Assembly: GCA_943912855.1 (NCBI GenBank)
Contig: CALTVC010000002.1
Coordinates: forward strand, 124,001 to 188,000
DNA: 64,000 nucleotides
Direction of reading: 5' to 3'
DNA from: an uncultured Flavobacterium sp.
Lineage (GTDB): Bacteria; Bacteroidota; Bacteroidia; Flavobacteriales; Flavobacteriaceae
Positions 44,126 to 53,134 of the stretch are shown piece by piece (position 1 is the stretch's first letter; each line of letters begins with the position of its first letter). The translations under genes and the position numbers were made by a program. The notes beneath the pieces were generated by a model. That model worked only from the letters and a program-made list of their open reading frames with translations, had not been told where the DNA came from and did not search any database.

Positions 44126-46294
44126 ATGAAATCCATTACAGAAAAAACATTAAAAGACCTTGAGTTTGGCACCGTGCTGGAAGAAGTAGCTTCTCGTTGT
44201 GTAACCGAACCAGGGCATGAAAAAGCGCTTACCATAGCTCCGTTTACGAATAGGGAGCAACTTATGGATGCCCTTAAACAAACCTCAGAATACGTTTCTT
44301 CATTTGATAATAACAATGCCCTGCCTACGCACGGGTTTGAACCGATAACTAACGAACTGAAATTCTTAGCTATAGAAGACAGTTACCTTGATGCTGCCTC
44401 TTTTCGTAAAATAGCCACCCTGACAGATACCGTAGGCACTATGCTGAAATTCCTGTCTAAGTTTGACGACTATTATCCGGCACTTAATAAACGTGCCCAG
44501 GAAGTGGAATTTAGCAAAGAGCTGGTTAAGTACGTTGATGATGTTATAGACAAATATGGTGAGGTTAAAGATGATGCCTCTCCTGCGTTGCGCGAAATAC
44601 GCAGGCAGATAAATGAGGTAAAAGGCAGGATAAACCAAAGTTTCGCCTCTGCATTAACGCATTATAACAGCCTTGGTTATCTTGATGACATTAGGGAAAC
44701 TGTAGTAGAAAACCGCCGTGTACTTGCCGTAGCCGCCATGCACCGCCGTAAGGTTAAAGGTTCGATATTGGGTAGTTCTAAAACAGGCAGCATTGCTTAC
44801 ATAGAGCCCGATACCACTATGCGTTATTCGCGTGAGCTGAATAACTATGAGTACGAGGAATCAGAAGAAATAAAACGAATACTGAAAACACTCAGTAGCA
44901 TGGTACGACCGTTTGTACCCATGCTGTTTGAGTTTCAGGAATTGCTTACCGATATTGATGTTGTAGCTGCTAAGGCTAAATACGCCAAAAGGATAAACGG
45001 TTTACTCCCAACAATCGTAGAGGAAAAAAGACTGTATTTCCGTGAGGCGTTCCACCCTATTTTGTTCCTGAACAACAAGGCAAAGAACCAGCCTACGTAT
45101 CCGCAGACTATTGAACTTAAAGACAACAACCGTATTATTGTAATTTCGGGTCCGAATGCCGGTGGTAAGAGTATTACCCTTAAAACTATAGGTCTGCTAC
45201 AGCTTATGCTACAGTGCGGGCTGTTGATTCCTGTACATGAGCGTAGTGAAACGTTTTTGTTTGACCGTATCCTTACCGATATTGGCGATAACCAAAGTAT
45301 AGAAAACCACCTGAGCACCTACAGTTACCGTCTTAAAAACATGAACTACTTCTTGCGCAAGTGCAATGATAAGACGTTGTTCTTAATAGACGAATTCGGT
45401 ACGGGGTCAGATCCTGAACTGGGTGGTGCTTTGGCAGAAACCTTCCTTGAGGAGTTTTACAACCGTGAAGCTTTTGGTATCATTACCACGCACTATACTA
45501 ACCTGAAGATACTGGCTAACGAATTGCCATTTGCGACCAACGCTAATATGCTTTTCGATGAAAAGTCGCTAGAGCCAATGTACAAACTGATACTGGGTCA
45601 GGCAGGTAGCTCATTTACTTTTGAGGTTGCACAGAAAAACGGTATTCCATACGGGCTTATCAATCGTGCCAAGAAGAAGATTGAAGGTAGTAAAGTCCGC
45701 TTTGACAAAACCATAGCTACCCTGCAAAAGGAACGTTCTAAGTTGGAGAAAACGTCTCAAATTCTGAAAGAAGAAGAAGAACGCGCACGTGAGGAAGGGA
45801 AAAAGATGGAAAACATCAATACCCGCATTCAGCAAAAACTGGAAAGCTACCAGGAACTATACGATGCTAATCAGCGCCTTATCTACCTTGGGCAAAAGCT
45901 GGACGATATGAGCGAGAAGTACTTTAACAACAGAAACAAAAAGGAAATGATAGGTGAATTCCTGAAAACTGTTGAGATAGAAAACTCGAAACGTAAAAAG
46001 CTTGAACCGAAAGAGAAGAAGAAAAAAGAGGTTGAGCAAAAGAAAATCATTGCCGAGGTTAAGGTAAAAGTAGAGGAAATCCGCGAGGAGAAAAAAGAGA
46101 AAAAAATAAAAGAAGCTGCAACTCCTAAGCCTAAACTGCCTATAAAAATTGGTGACCGTGTGCGCATGATAGATGGTAAAGCTGTCGGTACGTTAGAATC
46201 ATTAGAAAAGAACAAGGCTACCGTAAACTACGGGATTTTTACCAGTAAGGTAGATTTTGAAATGCTGGAACTGGTGGAAGCAATGAAGAAATAA
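44126..46294 (+). CDS. mutS2: MutS2-type protein without Smr domain
   Basis: 722 residues. N-terminal MutS2-specific region, ATPase with Walker A GPNAGGKS (about 342-349), Walker B LIDEFGTGSDP (about 417-427) and the TTHYTNLK switch; then a long coiled coil (about 510-650) rich in Lys/Glu and a KOW-like C-terminal part (about 675-722). The usual C-terminal Smr nuclease domain is absent, so the 722-residue length is below the 780-residue norm. It acts on recombination intermediates or stalled ribosomes. Divergent from ung. Confidence 0.9.
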   Translation: MKSITEKTLKDLEFGTVLEEVASRCVTEPGHEKALTIAPFTNREQLMDALKQTSEYVSSFDNNNALPTHGFEPITNELKFLAIEDSYLDAASFRKIATLTDTVGTMLKFLSKFDDYYPALNKRAQEVEFSKELVKYVDDVIDKYGEVKDDASPALREIRRQINEVKGRINQSFASALTHYNSLGYLDDIRETVVENRRVLAVAAMHRRKVKGSILGSSKTGSIAYIEPDTTMRYSRELNNYEYEESEEIKRILKTLSSMVRPFVPMLFEFQELLTDIDVVAAKAKYAKRINGLLPTIVEEKRLYFREAFHPILFLNNKAKNQPTYPQTIELKDNNRIIVISGPNAGGKSITLKTIGLLQLMLQCGLLIPVHERSETFLFDRILTDIGDNQSIENHLSTYSYRLKNMNYFLRKCNDKTLFLIDEFGTGSDPELGGALAETFLEEFYNREAFGIITTHYTNLKILANELPFATNANMLFDEKSLEPMYKLILGQAGSSFTFEVAQKNGIPYGLINRAKKKIEGSKVRFDKTIATLQKERSKLEKTSQILKEEEERAREEGKKMENINTRIQQKLESYQELYDANQRLIYLGQKLDDMSEKYFNNRNKKEMIGEFLKTVEIENSKRKKLEPKEKKKKEVEQKKIIAEVKVKVEEIREEKKEKKIKEAATPKPKLPIKIGDRVRMIDGKAVGTLESLEKNKATVNYGIFTSKVDFEMLELVEAMKK

Positions 46295-46333
46295 TGTAAC
46301 AATAGTTTAATTTTTCAATGTAGCAATTTTGAG

Positions 46334-46397
46334 GAACTGAGTGAGAACTTGAAACCTCACCCGAGGCTCTGCCGAACTGACGAAGCAAACTTGAAAC
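46334..46397. repeat. Imperfect direct repeat in the mutS2-DCC gap
   Basis: Two copies of a roughly 22-base unit beginning GAACTGA and ending AACTTGAAAC (46334-46355 and 46374-46397), with a small GTGAG/CTCAC hairpin across the first copy. The unit is more GC-rich than the flanks. Origin unknown. Confidence 0.4.
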
Positions 46398-46406
46398 AAA
46401 AAAGTT

Positions 46407-46817
46407 ATGGAACTTCCAAAAGATAAAAAAATAATACTGTTTGACGGGGTTTGTAATCTGTGCGATGCTACGGTACAGTTCCTGATAAAGCGCGATAGAA
46501 AGGATATATTCCGGTTTGTGGCGTTACAATCAGAACTCGGGCAGGAAATTATAAAGTATATTGGAATAGATACATCAAAAACGGATTCTATTATACTTTA
46601 TGAGCCGGGTAAAGCGTATTACTACAAAGCCCAGGCAGCACTGGAAATCGCTTCGGAAATCGGCGGGTTCTACAGTTTACTATCGGTATTCAAGGTATTA
46701 CCAAACGGTTTAAGTAATGCAGTATACGATTACGTGGCCCGCAACCGTTACAAATGGTATGGAAAAAAAGATGCCTGTATGCTCCCTACTCCCGAAATGA
46801 AGGCTAAATTTTTATAA
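46407..46817 (+). CDS. DCC-family thiol-disulfide oxidoreductase-like protein (DUF393)
   Basis: 136 residues. N-terminal thioredoxin-like motif DGVCNLC (D13, C16, C19), then a conserved RFVALQSE segment and a C-terminal NRYKWYG stretch. The DCC motif gives the family its name; a CxxC-type active site is present (C16-N-L-C19). Likely a redox or stress protein. truA follows after 21 bases. Confidence 0.85.
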   Translation: MELPKDKKIILFDGVCNLCDATVQFLIKRDRKDIFRFVALQSELGQEIIKYIGIDTSKTDSIILYEPGKAYYYKAQAALEIASEIGGFYSLLSVFKVLPNGLSNAVYDYVARNRYKWYGKKDACMLPTPEMKAKFL

Positions 46818-46838
46818 TTAAAAGACAACACACGTATT

Positions 46839-47573
46839 TTGAGATATTTTATATCATTTGCCTATAACGGAAAAAACTACTGCGGTTGGCAATACCAGCC
46901 CCACAGTCCGTCTGTGCAGGAAACCCTGAATAAAGCACTCTCTACCCTGTTGCGCACACCAATTGATGCTACAGGCGCAGGCAGGACAGATACAGGTGTA
47001 CATGCCACACAGATGTACGCGCACTTTGATTACGATGGTGAAATTGATTCTGATGCGCTAACCAAAAGGGTTAATGCCTTTTTGCCAAAAGACATAGTAG
47101 TATACCGCTTTATTCCGTTACACGATGAAGCACACGCCCGTTTTGATGCCACAAGTCGTAGCTATGAGTATCATATCCATACGTTTAAGGATGCTTTTAT
47201 ACACGAAGGTAGCTGGTTTAATTTCCACCCGCTTGATGTGGAAAAGATGAATGAGGCGGCACAGGTGTTGTTTGATTACATTGATTTTAAGTGTTTCAGT
47301 AAAACACATACCGATGTAAAAACATTTAATTGTAAAATTACCGAAGCACGATGGGAACAACAAGGTAATAAGCTGGTGTTCCACATCTCTGCCGACCGTT
47401 TTTTGCGTAACATGGTGCGCGCCATAGTAGGCACATTAGTAGAAGTTGGACTTGGTAAATCATCTGTAGAAGACGTACGAAATATAATAGAAAGCAGAGA
47501 CCGTAACAAGGCAGGTTTTTCGGTTCCGGCACACGGACTCTACCTTACTAAGGTAATTTATCCGTATCTTTGA
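46839..47573 (+). CDS. truA: tRNA pseudouridine(38-40) synthase
   Basis: 244 residues from TTG 46839, since the conserved N-terminus MRYFISFAYNGKNYCGW starts there and no earlier ATG exists. Catalytic Asp51 in GAGRTDTGVHA. A second conserved Asp/Arg region (RFLRNMVRAIVGT) is present. It makes pseudouridine at positions 38-40 of tRNA. The ABC transporter promoter overlaps its 3' end and its stop (47571-47573). Confidence 0.95.
   Translation: MRYFISFAYNGKNYCGWQYQPHSPSVQETLNKALSTLLRTPIDATGAGRTDTGVHATQMYAHFDYDGEIDSDALTKRVNAFLPKDIVVYRFIPLHDEAHARFDATSRSYEYHIHTFKDAFIHEGSWFNFHPLDVEKMNEAAQVLFDYIDFKCFSKTHTDVKTFNCKITEARWEQQGNKLVFHISADRFLRNMVRAIVGTLVEVGLGKSSVEDVRNIIESRDRNKAGFSVPAHGLYLTKVIYPYL
47565..47572 (+). 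promoter_or_regulatory. -7 promoter box of the ABC exporter
   Basis: TATCTTTG, full match to TAnnTTTG, inside the truA 3' end, 10 bases before ATG 47582. It again supplies an in-frame TTG (47570). Confidence 0.5.
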
Positions 47574-47581
47574 GCTATCTT

Positions 47582-49366
47582 ATGAGTGATAATAAAAATA
47601 CCAAAAATAAAAATACCGCCTCACTGCTTAAGGTGATGCGCTTTGCAAAACCCTATAGAAACCGCTTTGTATGGGTTATTGTATTCTCTGTAATACTTTC
47701 CATTTTTGCTGCACTTCGTCCTTATTTACTTAAGTATACCGTAAATAACTACCTCATTGGTAAAAATATGGATGGGCTTATGTTATTCGTATCTTTAATG
47801 GCGGTAACATTGCTCATAGAGGTAGCATCGCAGTTTTATTTTGTTTACTGGGCAAACTGGCTGGGACAGGATATTGTAAAGGACATCCGAGAAAAGCTGT
47901 TTAACCACATTACGCATTTCAGGATGAAATTTTTCGATAACGAAGCGGTAGGTCGTTTGGTTACACGTACCGTTTTCGATATAGAATCCATTGCCAAAAT
48001 ATTCAGTCAGGGGCTTTTCATGATTATCAGCGATATGCTAAAGATGATTGTAATCCTGGGCTTTATGTACTGGATTAACTGGAAATTGACCACCATAGTT
48101 TTCATAGCCATGCCTGTTCTTGTGGTTGCTACACGCATTTTCCAGAAGAAAATGAAAGGCGCGTTTGAAGAAGTGCGCGCTCAGGTATCTAACCTTAACA
48201 CCTTTGTGCAGGAACGTGTTACGGGTATGAAAATCGTACAGCTGTTTAACCGTGAAGAAATAGAACACGAAAAGTTTAAGGTTATCAACAAAAAGCATAA
48301 TGATGCCTGGCAGAAGAACATATTGTATAACTCCATCTTCTTCCCTATTGCTGATATTATTTCATCGCTTACCCTTGGTTTTGTTATTTGGTATGGTGGT
48401 GTAGACATTATAGGTGATGGTAACCTAACCACTCCCGGAGATTTATTCGCCTACATTATGTACATCCCTATGCTGTTTAACCCGCTTAGGCAGATAGCTG
48501 ATAAGTTCAACGAAATGCAAATGGGTATCGTAGCATCTGACCGCGTGTTTGAGCTTTTGGAAATTGAAGAACATACCCAGCAAAATGGTACTAAAGAAGC
48601 ATGGCACTTTAAAGGTGACTTGTTGTTTAAGGATGTACATTTCAGTTATATTCCCGGAGAAGAAGTTATACGCGGCATTAACCTGAAAGCTGATGCAGGG
48701 CAAACTGTAGCCATAGTAGGTTCTACTGGTGCGGGTAAAAGTACCATCATTAACCTGTTAAACCGTTTTTATGAAATAAATAGCGGTAGCATTACTATTG
48801 ACAATACGAATATAGACGAATTTAAACTTGATAGTCTTCGCAGACAGATAGCCATAGTACTACAAGATGTTTTCTTATTTGCCGACACCATACTGAATAA
48901 TATTACACTGAACAATCCTGACATTACACGTGAGCAGGTTGTAAATGCAGCCAAAGCAATTGGAGTTCATAACTTTATCAGTAGCCTGCCTGGTGGATAT
49001 GACTATAATGTAAAGGAACGCGGTGTTATGCTTTCATCAGGCCAAAGACAGCTTATTGCTTTCCTGCGTGCGTATGTAAGCAATCCTGCCATTCTTATAT
49101 TAGATGAAGCTACATCGAGTATTGATACACATTCGGAAGAAATGATACGTGTTGCTACCGAAGCCATAACTAAGGGACGTACCTCTATAGTAATAGCGCA
49201 CAGGCTTGCCACTATAGTAAATGCCGATAAAATCATTGTTATGGATAAAGGTAAGATTGTAGAGGAAGGTTCGCACTATGAACTTATAAACCGTACTAGT
49301 GGTTACTATCGTAATCTATATTATTCTCAATTTGCTTCTGAAACAGAAGAAAAGACAGAAAACTAA
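47582..49366 (+). CDS. ABC transporter, fused permease and ATPase
   Basis: 594 residues from ATG 47582. Six transmembrane helices in the first 320 residues, then an ATPase with Walker A GSTGAGKST (about 380), signature SSGQRQL (about 485) and Walker B ILILDEATSSID (about 504). It works as a homodimer or heterodimer half-transporter of the MsbA/LmrA type; substrate (lipid, drug or peptide) unknown. Strong stem-loop downstream. Confidence 0.9.
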   Translation: MSDNKNTKNKNTASLLKVMRFAKPYRNRFVWVIVFSVILSIFAALRPYLLKYTVNNYLIGKNMDGLMLFVSLMAVTLLIEVASQFYFVYWANWLGQDIVKDIREKLFNHITHFRMKFFDNEAVGRLVTRTVFDIESIAKIFSQGLFMIISDMLKMIVILGFMYWINWKLTTIVFIAMPVLVVATRIFQKKMKGAFEEVRAQVSNLNTFVQERVTGMKIVQLFNREEIEHEKFKVINKKHNDAWQKNILYNSIFFPIADIISSLTLGFVIWYGGVDIIGDGNLTTPGDLFAYIMYIPMLFNPLRQIADKFNEMQMGIVASDRVFELLEIEEHTQQNGTKEAWHFKGDLLFKDVHFSYIPGEEVIRGINLKADAGQTVAIVGSTGAGKSTIINLLNRFYEINSGSITIDNTNIDEFKLDSLRRQIAIVLQDVFLFADTILNNITLNNPDITREQVVNAAKAIGVHNFISSLPGGYDYNVKERGVMLSSGQRQLIAFLRAYVSNPAILILDEATSSIDTHSEEMIRVATEAITKGRTSIVIAHRLATIVNADKIIVMDKGKIVEEGSHYELINRTSGYYRNLYYSQFASETEEKTEN

Positions 49367-49382
49367 ATTTCTTATCGAAATA

Positions 49383-49432
49383 AATAAGCATAAAAAAAGA
49401 CCATCTTGTAACGGTCTTTTTTTATGCTTATT
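49383..49432. terminator. Bidirectional terminator
   Basis: Perfect 20-base arms (49383-49402 and 49413-49432) with a 10-base loop and A/T-runs within the stem, between the ABC exporter and the convergent NDH-2 gene. Confidence 0.85.
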
Positions 49433-49435
49433 ATT

Positions 49436-50737
49436 TTATGCTTTAGGCGGTTCGGTTGTTGCCGGAGCCGGAGCCTGCCTGTTTCTTTTTTCCGGACGTA
49501 TAATCATACGGAGTGGCTGGTCGTATGAGAAGTAAGACACCATCCAGTTCCAGAACGTTGTAAGCCTGTTACGTTGCGTTAACAATGATAGTAAGTGGAT
49601 AAACAGCCACATCAGCCACGCAAAGAAACCTTTAAAGTGAAGTTTAGGGCTTGGCAAATCTACCACGGCTTTGTTTTTACCAATGATAGCCATTGAGCCT
49701 TTATCTTTATACTTAAAATTAGTAAGTGCTTCACCTTTAACCTGCTTTTTTAAGTTTTTGGCAAGATGAAGACCTTGCTGTATAGCCACCTGAGCTACTT
49801 GTGGGTGTCCGTTAGGGAAAGCAGCATCAGCTTCCATGTAACAGGTATCCCCTATCGAATATATGTTGTTGGTATTAACCACTTTGTTTGTACCGTCTAC
49901 AATCATACGTTTGGCACGCCCGTAGCTTTCCTGCGGAATACCATCAAAAGCACGACAGCCTACACCGGCAGCCCAGATAAGGTTTTTACTTTGTATTGTT
50001 TCGCCTGTACTAAGGTGAACTACATCGTCTTTAAAATCGGTAACGCGAGCATTAAGCTTTACAATAACGCCAAGTTTTGTAAGAGCATCATAGGTGTCTT
50101 GCTGGCTTTGCTTGCTCATTGGGGCAAGAAGTGCATCAGCACCATCAACCAAATAAACATTACTTATACTTGTGGCAAGTTCAGGATATTCTTTCCTTAA
50201 TATCCCCTTACGCAGTTCTGCAAACATTCCTGAAACTTCAACACCAGTAGGTCCGCCACCAGCAACAACAATGTTCATGTACTTACGGCGTTCACGACTG
50301 TTTTGGTTAAGCGTTGCCTTTTCCATGCGTTGCAACAATTTGTTACGCATTTCTATGGCGTCGTTAAGGGTTTTCATAGGAATGGCATTTTTCTTTACAT
50401 TTTCCATCCCGAAGTAGTTAGTCTCGGCACCTGTAGCAAATACCAGTGCATCATATTCTAACTCTCCATTATGAAGTACCGCAATGTTTTCGTTGGCTTT
50501 TACCGATACCATTTCGCCCATACGGAAACGCACATTTTTCTTATCGCGAAAATATTTACGGAACGGAAAGCTTATGGCAGAAGGCTCAAGGTAAGCTGTA
50601 GCTACCTGGTATATAAGCGGTGGAAAAAAATTGTAGTTGTTTTTATCCACCAGTGTAATTTCAAAATCAGGATTATTAGAGAGCTCATTTGCCAGGTTCA
50701 GACCGGCAAATCCCCCTCCTATTATTACTATCTTCAT
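49436..50737 (-). CDS. Type II NADH:quinone oxidoreductase (NDH-2)
   Basis: 433 residues. FAD site VIIGGGFAGLN at residues 4-14, NAD site VVAGGGPTGVEVSG (about 162-175), and a C-terminal membrane-associating amphipathic part FFAWLMWLFIHLL and WNWM. It feeds electrons from NADH to the quinone pool without pumping protons. A TTTG-N20-TAACTTTA promoter is visible upstream. Pro/Ala-rich tail after residue 415. Confidence 0.9.
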   Translation of the reverse strand: MKIVIIGGGFAGLNLANELSNNPDFEITLVDKNNYNFFPPLIYQVATAYLEPSAISFPFRKYFRDKKNVRFRMGEMVSVKANENIAVLHNGELEYDALVFATGAETNYFGMENVKKNAIPMKTLNDAIEMRNKLLQRMEKATLNQNSRERRKYMNIVVAGGGPTGVEVSGMFAELRKGILRKEYPELATSISNVYLVDGADALLAPMSKQSQQDTYDALTKLGVIVKLNARVTDFKDDVVHLSTGETIQSKNLIWAAGVGCRAFDGIPQESYGRAKRMIVDGTNKVVNTNNIYSIGDTCYMEADAAFPNGHPQVAQVAIQQGLHLAKNLKKQVKGEALTNFKYKDKGSMAIIGKNKAVVDLPSPKLHFKGFFAWLMWLFIHLLSLLTQRNRLTTFWNWMVSYFSYDQPLRMIIRPEKRNRQAPAPATTEPPKA

Positions 50738-50786
50738 GGAATTGTGGGTGTTATATTTTAAGCGTTGTATAGTTGTAAAAACACTA

Positions 50787-50818
50787 TAAAGTTAAGATTT
50801 TGCCTGTTAATGTGCAAA
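50787..50818 (-). promoter_or_regulatory. Promoter of the NDH-2 gene
   Basis: Minus strand TTTG (50815-50818), 20-base spacer, TAACTTTA (50787-50794), one mismatch to TAnnTTTG, 49 bases before the start codon. Confidence 0.5.
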
Positions 50819-50935
50819 AAGCTATGCAACAAGGAAGTGAGATTTATGAAATAATTAGCGTACTACGAACGTATTTACCAATCAGGAAAAAAAGGCTGAT
50901 GTAAATTATCAAGACCTGATATAGATTTGTTAATA

Positions 50936-50969
50936 TTGTAGCGCCAGCAGTACGATATAAGTACTTTTG
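50936..50969 (+). promoter_or_regulatory. Promoter of the YihY/BrkB gene
   Basis: TTG (50936-50938), 23-base spacer, TACTTTTG (50962-50969), full match to TAnnTTTG, 25 bases before the ATG. Confidence 0.55.
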
Positions 50970-50994
50970 TTACACAGAATGCCAAAAACACGCT

Positions 50995-51960
50995 ATGAAC
51001 ATCACTTCCGTTAAAAAGACATTTAAAAACAGCCTGAAGATACTCAAGGATACCTTTACCAGCTTTATGGCAGATAAGGGACTAAAACTTAGCGCATCGT
51101 TATCTTACTACACTTTATTTTCATTGGCCCCAATGTTATTACTCATCATATCGTTGGCAAGTACGTTTTATGGACGTGATGCCATTGAAGGGCGTGTATT
51201 TTTTGAAATACGTGATCTGATAGGTAATCAGGCTGCTGCACAAATACAGCAGGTTATAAAAAACCTTGAACTATCAGGCAAAACTACATTGTCTTTAGTC
51301 ATTGGTATTTTTACATTAATACTGGGTGCTACTACCGTTTTTGGCGAAATCCAGGATTCTATAAATATGATTTGGAAAGTAAAGGCTAAACCTAAAAAAG
51401 GATGGTTAAAGCTAATTAAAGACCGTCTGCGTAGTGGCTCTATAATCATAGGATTAGGCTTCTTACTCATAGTATCATTAATCGCAAACGGTGTCATTGT
51501 AGCCCTCAGTACCATACTGGAAGAGTACTTCCCTAGCTTTACCATATTACTTTTGAATATAGCTAATACCGTAATTAGTTTCCTTGTTATCACAGTACTT
51601 TTTGGAGTAATATTCAAGGTATTGCCCGATGCGAAAATTAAGTGGAGAGATGTACGCGCGGGGGCTTTCTTTACAGCCTGTCTTTTCCTGCTGGGCCGAT
51701 ATATCATTGGTCTGTACATTACTACTACAGGTGCGGGCTCACCTTACGGTGCTGCCGGTTCTATCATTGTAATACTGCTGTGGGTATACTACACTGCCGC
51801 CATATTGTACTTTGGTGCAGAATTTACCCGTACGTATGCGGTATTTAAGGGCAGACATATACAGCCGGCAGATTACGCGGTGTACGTAGAACAGCGAGAA
51901 CTTGAAAAGGAAAGATCTGCCATTGCCGAAAGAGAGCCGGATGACAAACCTAGCGCTTAA
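50995..51960 (+). CDS. YihY/BrkB family membrane protein
   Basis: 321 residues. About six transmembrane helices (first at about 32-60, then around 95-120, 148-175, 185-210, 222-240 and 255-280), the usual ASLSYYTLFSLAPMLL start and a GAxxFGEIQDSINMIW segment. The family was once called ribonuclease BN or virulence factor BrkB, but no nuclease activity is supported; transport is likely. The last 11 bases overlap the 3' end of the convergent FUSC gene. Confidence 0.88.
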   Translation: MNITSVKKTFKNSLKILKDTFTSFMADKGLKLSASLSYYTLFSLAPMLLLIISLASTFYGRDAIEGRVFFEIRDLIGNQAAAQIQQVIKNLELSGKTTLSLVIGIFTLILGATTVFGEIQDSINMIWKVKAKPKKGWLKLIKDRLRSGSIIIGLGFLLIVSLIANGVIVALSTILEEYFPSFTILLLNIANTVISFLVITVLFGVIFKVLPDAKIKWRDVRAGAFFTACLFLLGRYIIGLYITTTGAGSPYGAAGSIIVILLWVYYTAAILYFGAEFTRTYAVFKGRHIQPADYAVYVEQRELEKERSAIAEREPDDKPSA

Positions 51961-53008
51961 TGGCTATACGGGTCTTACGCAACTGACGTTCCAGTTTGTC
52001 TTTTATTTTTTGGTGGTATACAAAGTATCCACCTACTGCTCCTACCAGGCTTCCTAAAACAATATCAGTAAAACGGGCAGTAACAAGTTCGGCCGGTCTG
52101 CCTGCAAGACTGCTGCCGAATTCGGCTAATAACAGTGTAAGCCCCGTTATGAATATAACAGCCAAACCATAGTTGCGGGTAATGAGCATTTCTACTACAA
52201 ACTGCATGAGCATTATTCCTAAACATATTCCCCATACAGGAAGCTTTAAAATAAGTAGCAAATAGGCAAGCCCGAGTCCTAAAAATGTGCCTATGATACG
52301 CTGAAGGCTACGCTGCCATATATGTTTTGCAGAAACTCCCTGCATTACGGCAAGACATGAAACCGGGACCCAATATGGGTTTTCGAGTTGGCAAAACTTA
52401 GCAACAGCTAATGAAAGCCCAATAAAAACACCGAAGATGGCTGACTCTGCAGTACCGCTGATTAGGTTTTTCTTTACGATTATGGTTTCTTCCTCTTCAG
52501 GATTTTTAGTCCGTACCATAAATCCGTAGATGAAAGCCAATAAGCACGCACCTATACACCCCATTACAGCCAACCCCGTTTTATGGGTAATTTCATCCGG
52601 GTGGAAAGGCATGCAAAGTGATACAGCCGCAAGCATAATAAAGAAGAAATTCCCGGGTGGTTTCAACCTGAAATATCGCGTAACCCAATGCACCACAAAT
52701 GTATGTACCCCCAGAAACACACAGGCTACAAATGGATTGAAACTAAACAACAATCCCAGAAAAAATGAGGTTATGAGCCCGAATGAACATGCCATAAGCG
52801 TAATCATCCTTCTGGTAAAGGAAGCCTGCGGCAAATAAAGAATTACCAGTCCGGCAAGACTGGCTACTGAACCTGCATGAGCATCTCCTAAAAAATAAGC
52901 TATAAGTAACGGTAGCCCCACACACATTGAGGCCAAAAATGGTATATGCCAGCTACGTGAAGATGGCTTTATAGCGTAGAGTTCTTTAAATTCCTGAATG
53001 ATGCCCAT
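51950..53008 (-). CDS. FUSC-family membrane protein
   Basis: 352 residues. Two blocks of transmembrane helices (about 25-150 and 180-330) on each side of a short cytosolic loop with a basic stretch, as in FUSC/aromatic-acid-exporter-like proteins. The central loop SAKHIWQRSLQRIIGTFLG is the family repeat signature. Probable small-molecule exporter; substrate unknown. Its stop lies inside the BrkB-family gene's last codons on the other strand. Confidence 0.85.
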   Translation of the reverse strand: MGIIQEFKELYAIKPSSRSWHIPFLASMCVGLPLLIAYFLGDAHAGSVASLAGLVILYLPQASFTRRMITLMACSFGLITSFFLGLLFSFNPFVACVFLGVHTFVVHWVTRYFRLKPPGNFFFIMLAAVSLCMPFHPDEITHKTGLAVMGCIGACLLAFIYGFMVRTKNPEEEETIIVKKNLISGTAESAIFGVFIGLSLAVAKFCQLENPYWVPVSCLAVMQGVSAKHIWQRSLQRIIGTFLGLGLAYLLLILKLPVWGICLGIMLMQFVVEMLITRNYGLAVIFITGLTLLLAEFGSSLAGRPAELVTARFTDIVLGSLVGAVGGYFVYHQKIKDKLERQLRKTRIAIKR

Positions 53009-53040
53009 AATACGGCAAAATTACGCTAAACCTTATAAAG

Positions 53041-53066
53041 AAAAAACTCCCGTTACAGGGAGTTTT
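53041..53066 (-). terminator. Second terminator after the PNPOx-like gene
   Basis: AAAACTCCC (53043-53051) and complement (53058-53066) with a 6-base loop; on the minus strand it ends in a T-run. It is in tandem with the next stem-loop. Confidence 0.7.
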
Positions 53067-53073
53067 GTGATGT

Positions 53074-53121
53074 AAAAAAGCCACGGATTACAATCGCATA
53101 AAGCAAAATGTAATTCGTGGC
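53074..53121 (-). terminator. Terminator of the PNPOx-like gene
   Basis: 13-base arms (53080-53092 and 53109-53121) with one mismatch and a 16-base loop; on the minus strand the stem is followed by TTTTTT (53074-53079 complement). Confidence 0.75.
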
Positions 53122-53134
53122 AGGGAGAAAAAAA

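Noticed and set aside
50738..50994. Possible RNA gene in the 257-base divergent gap
   Set aside because: It holds two promoter-like sequences (listed) and AT-rich DNA, but no tRNA-like or stable fold that I can see.
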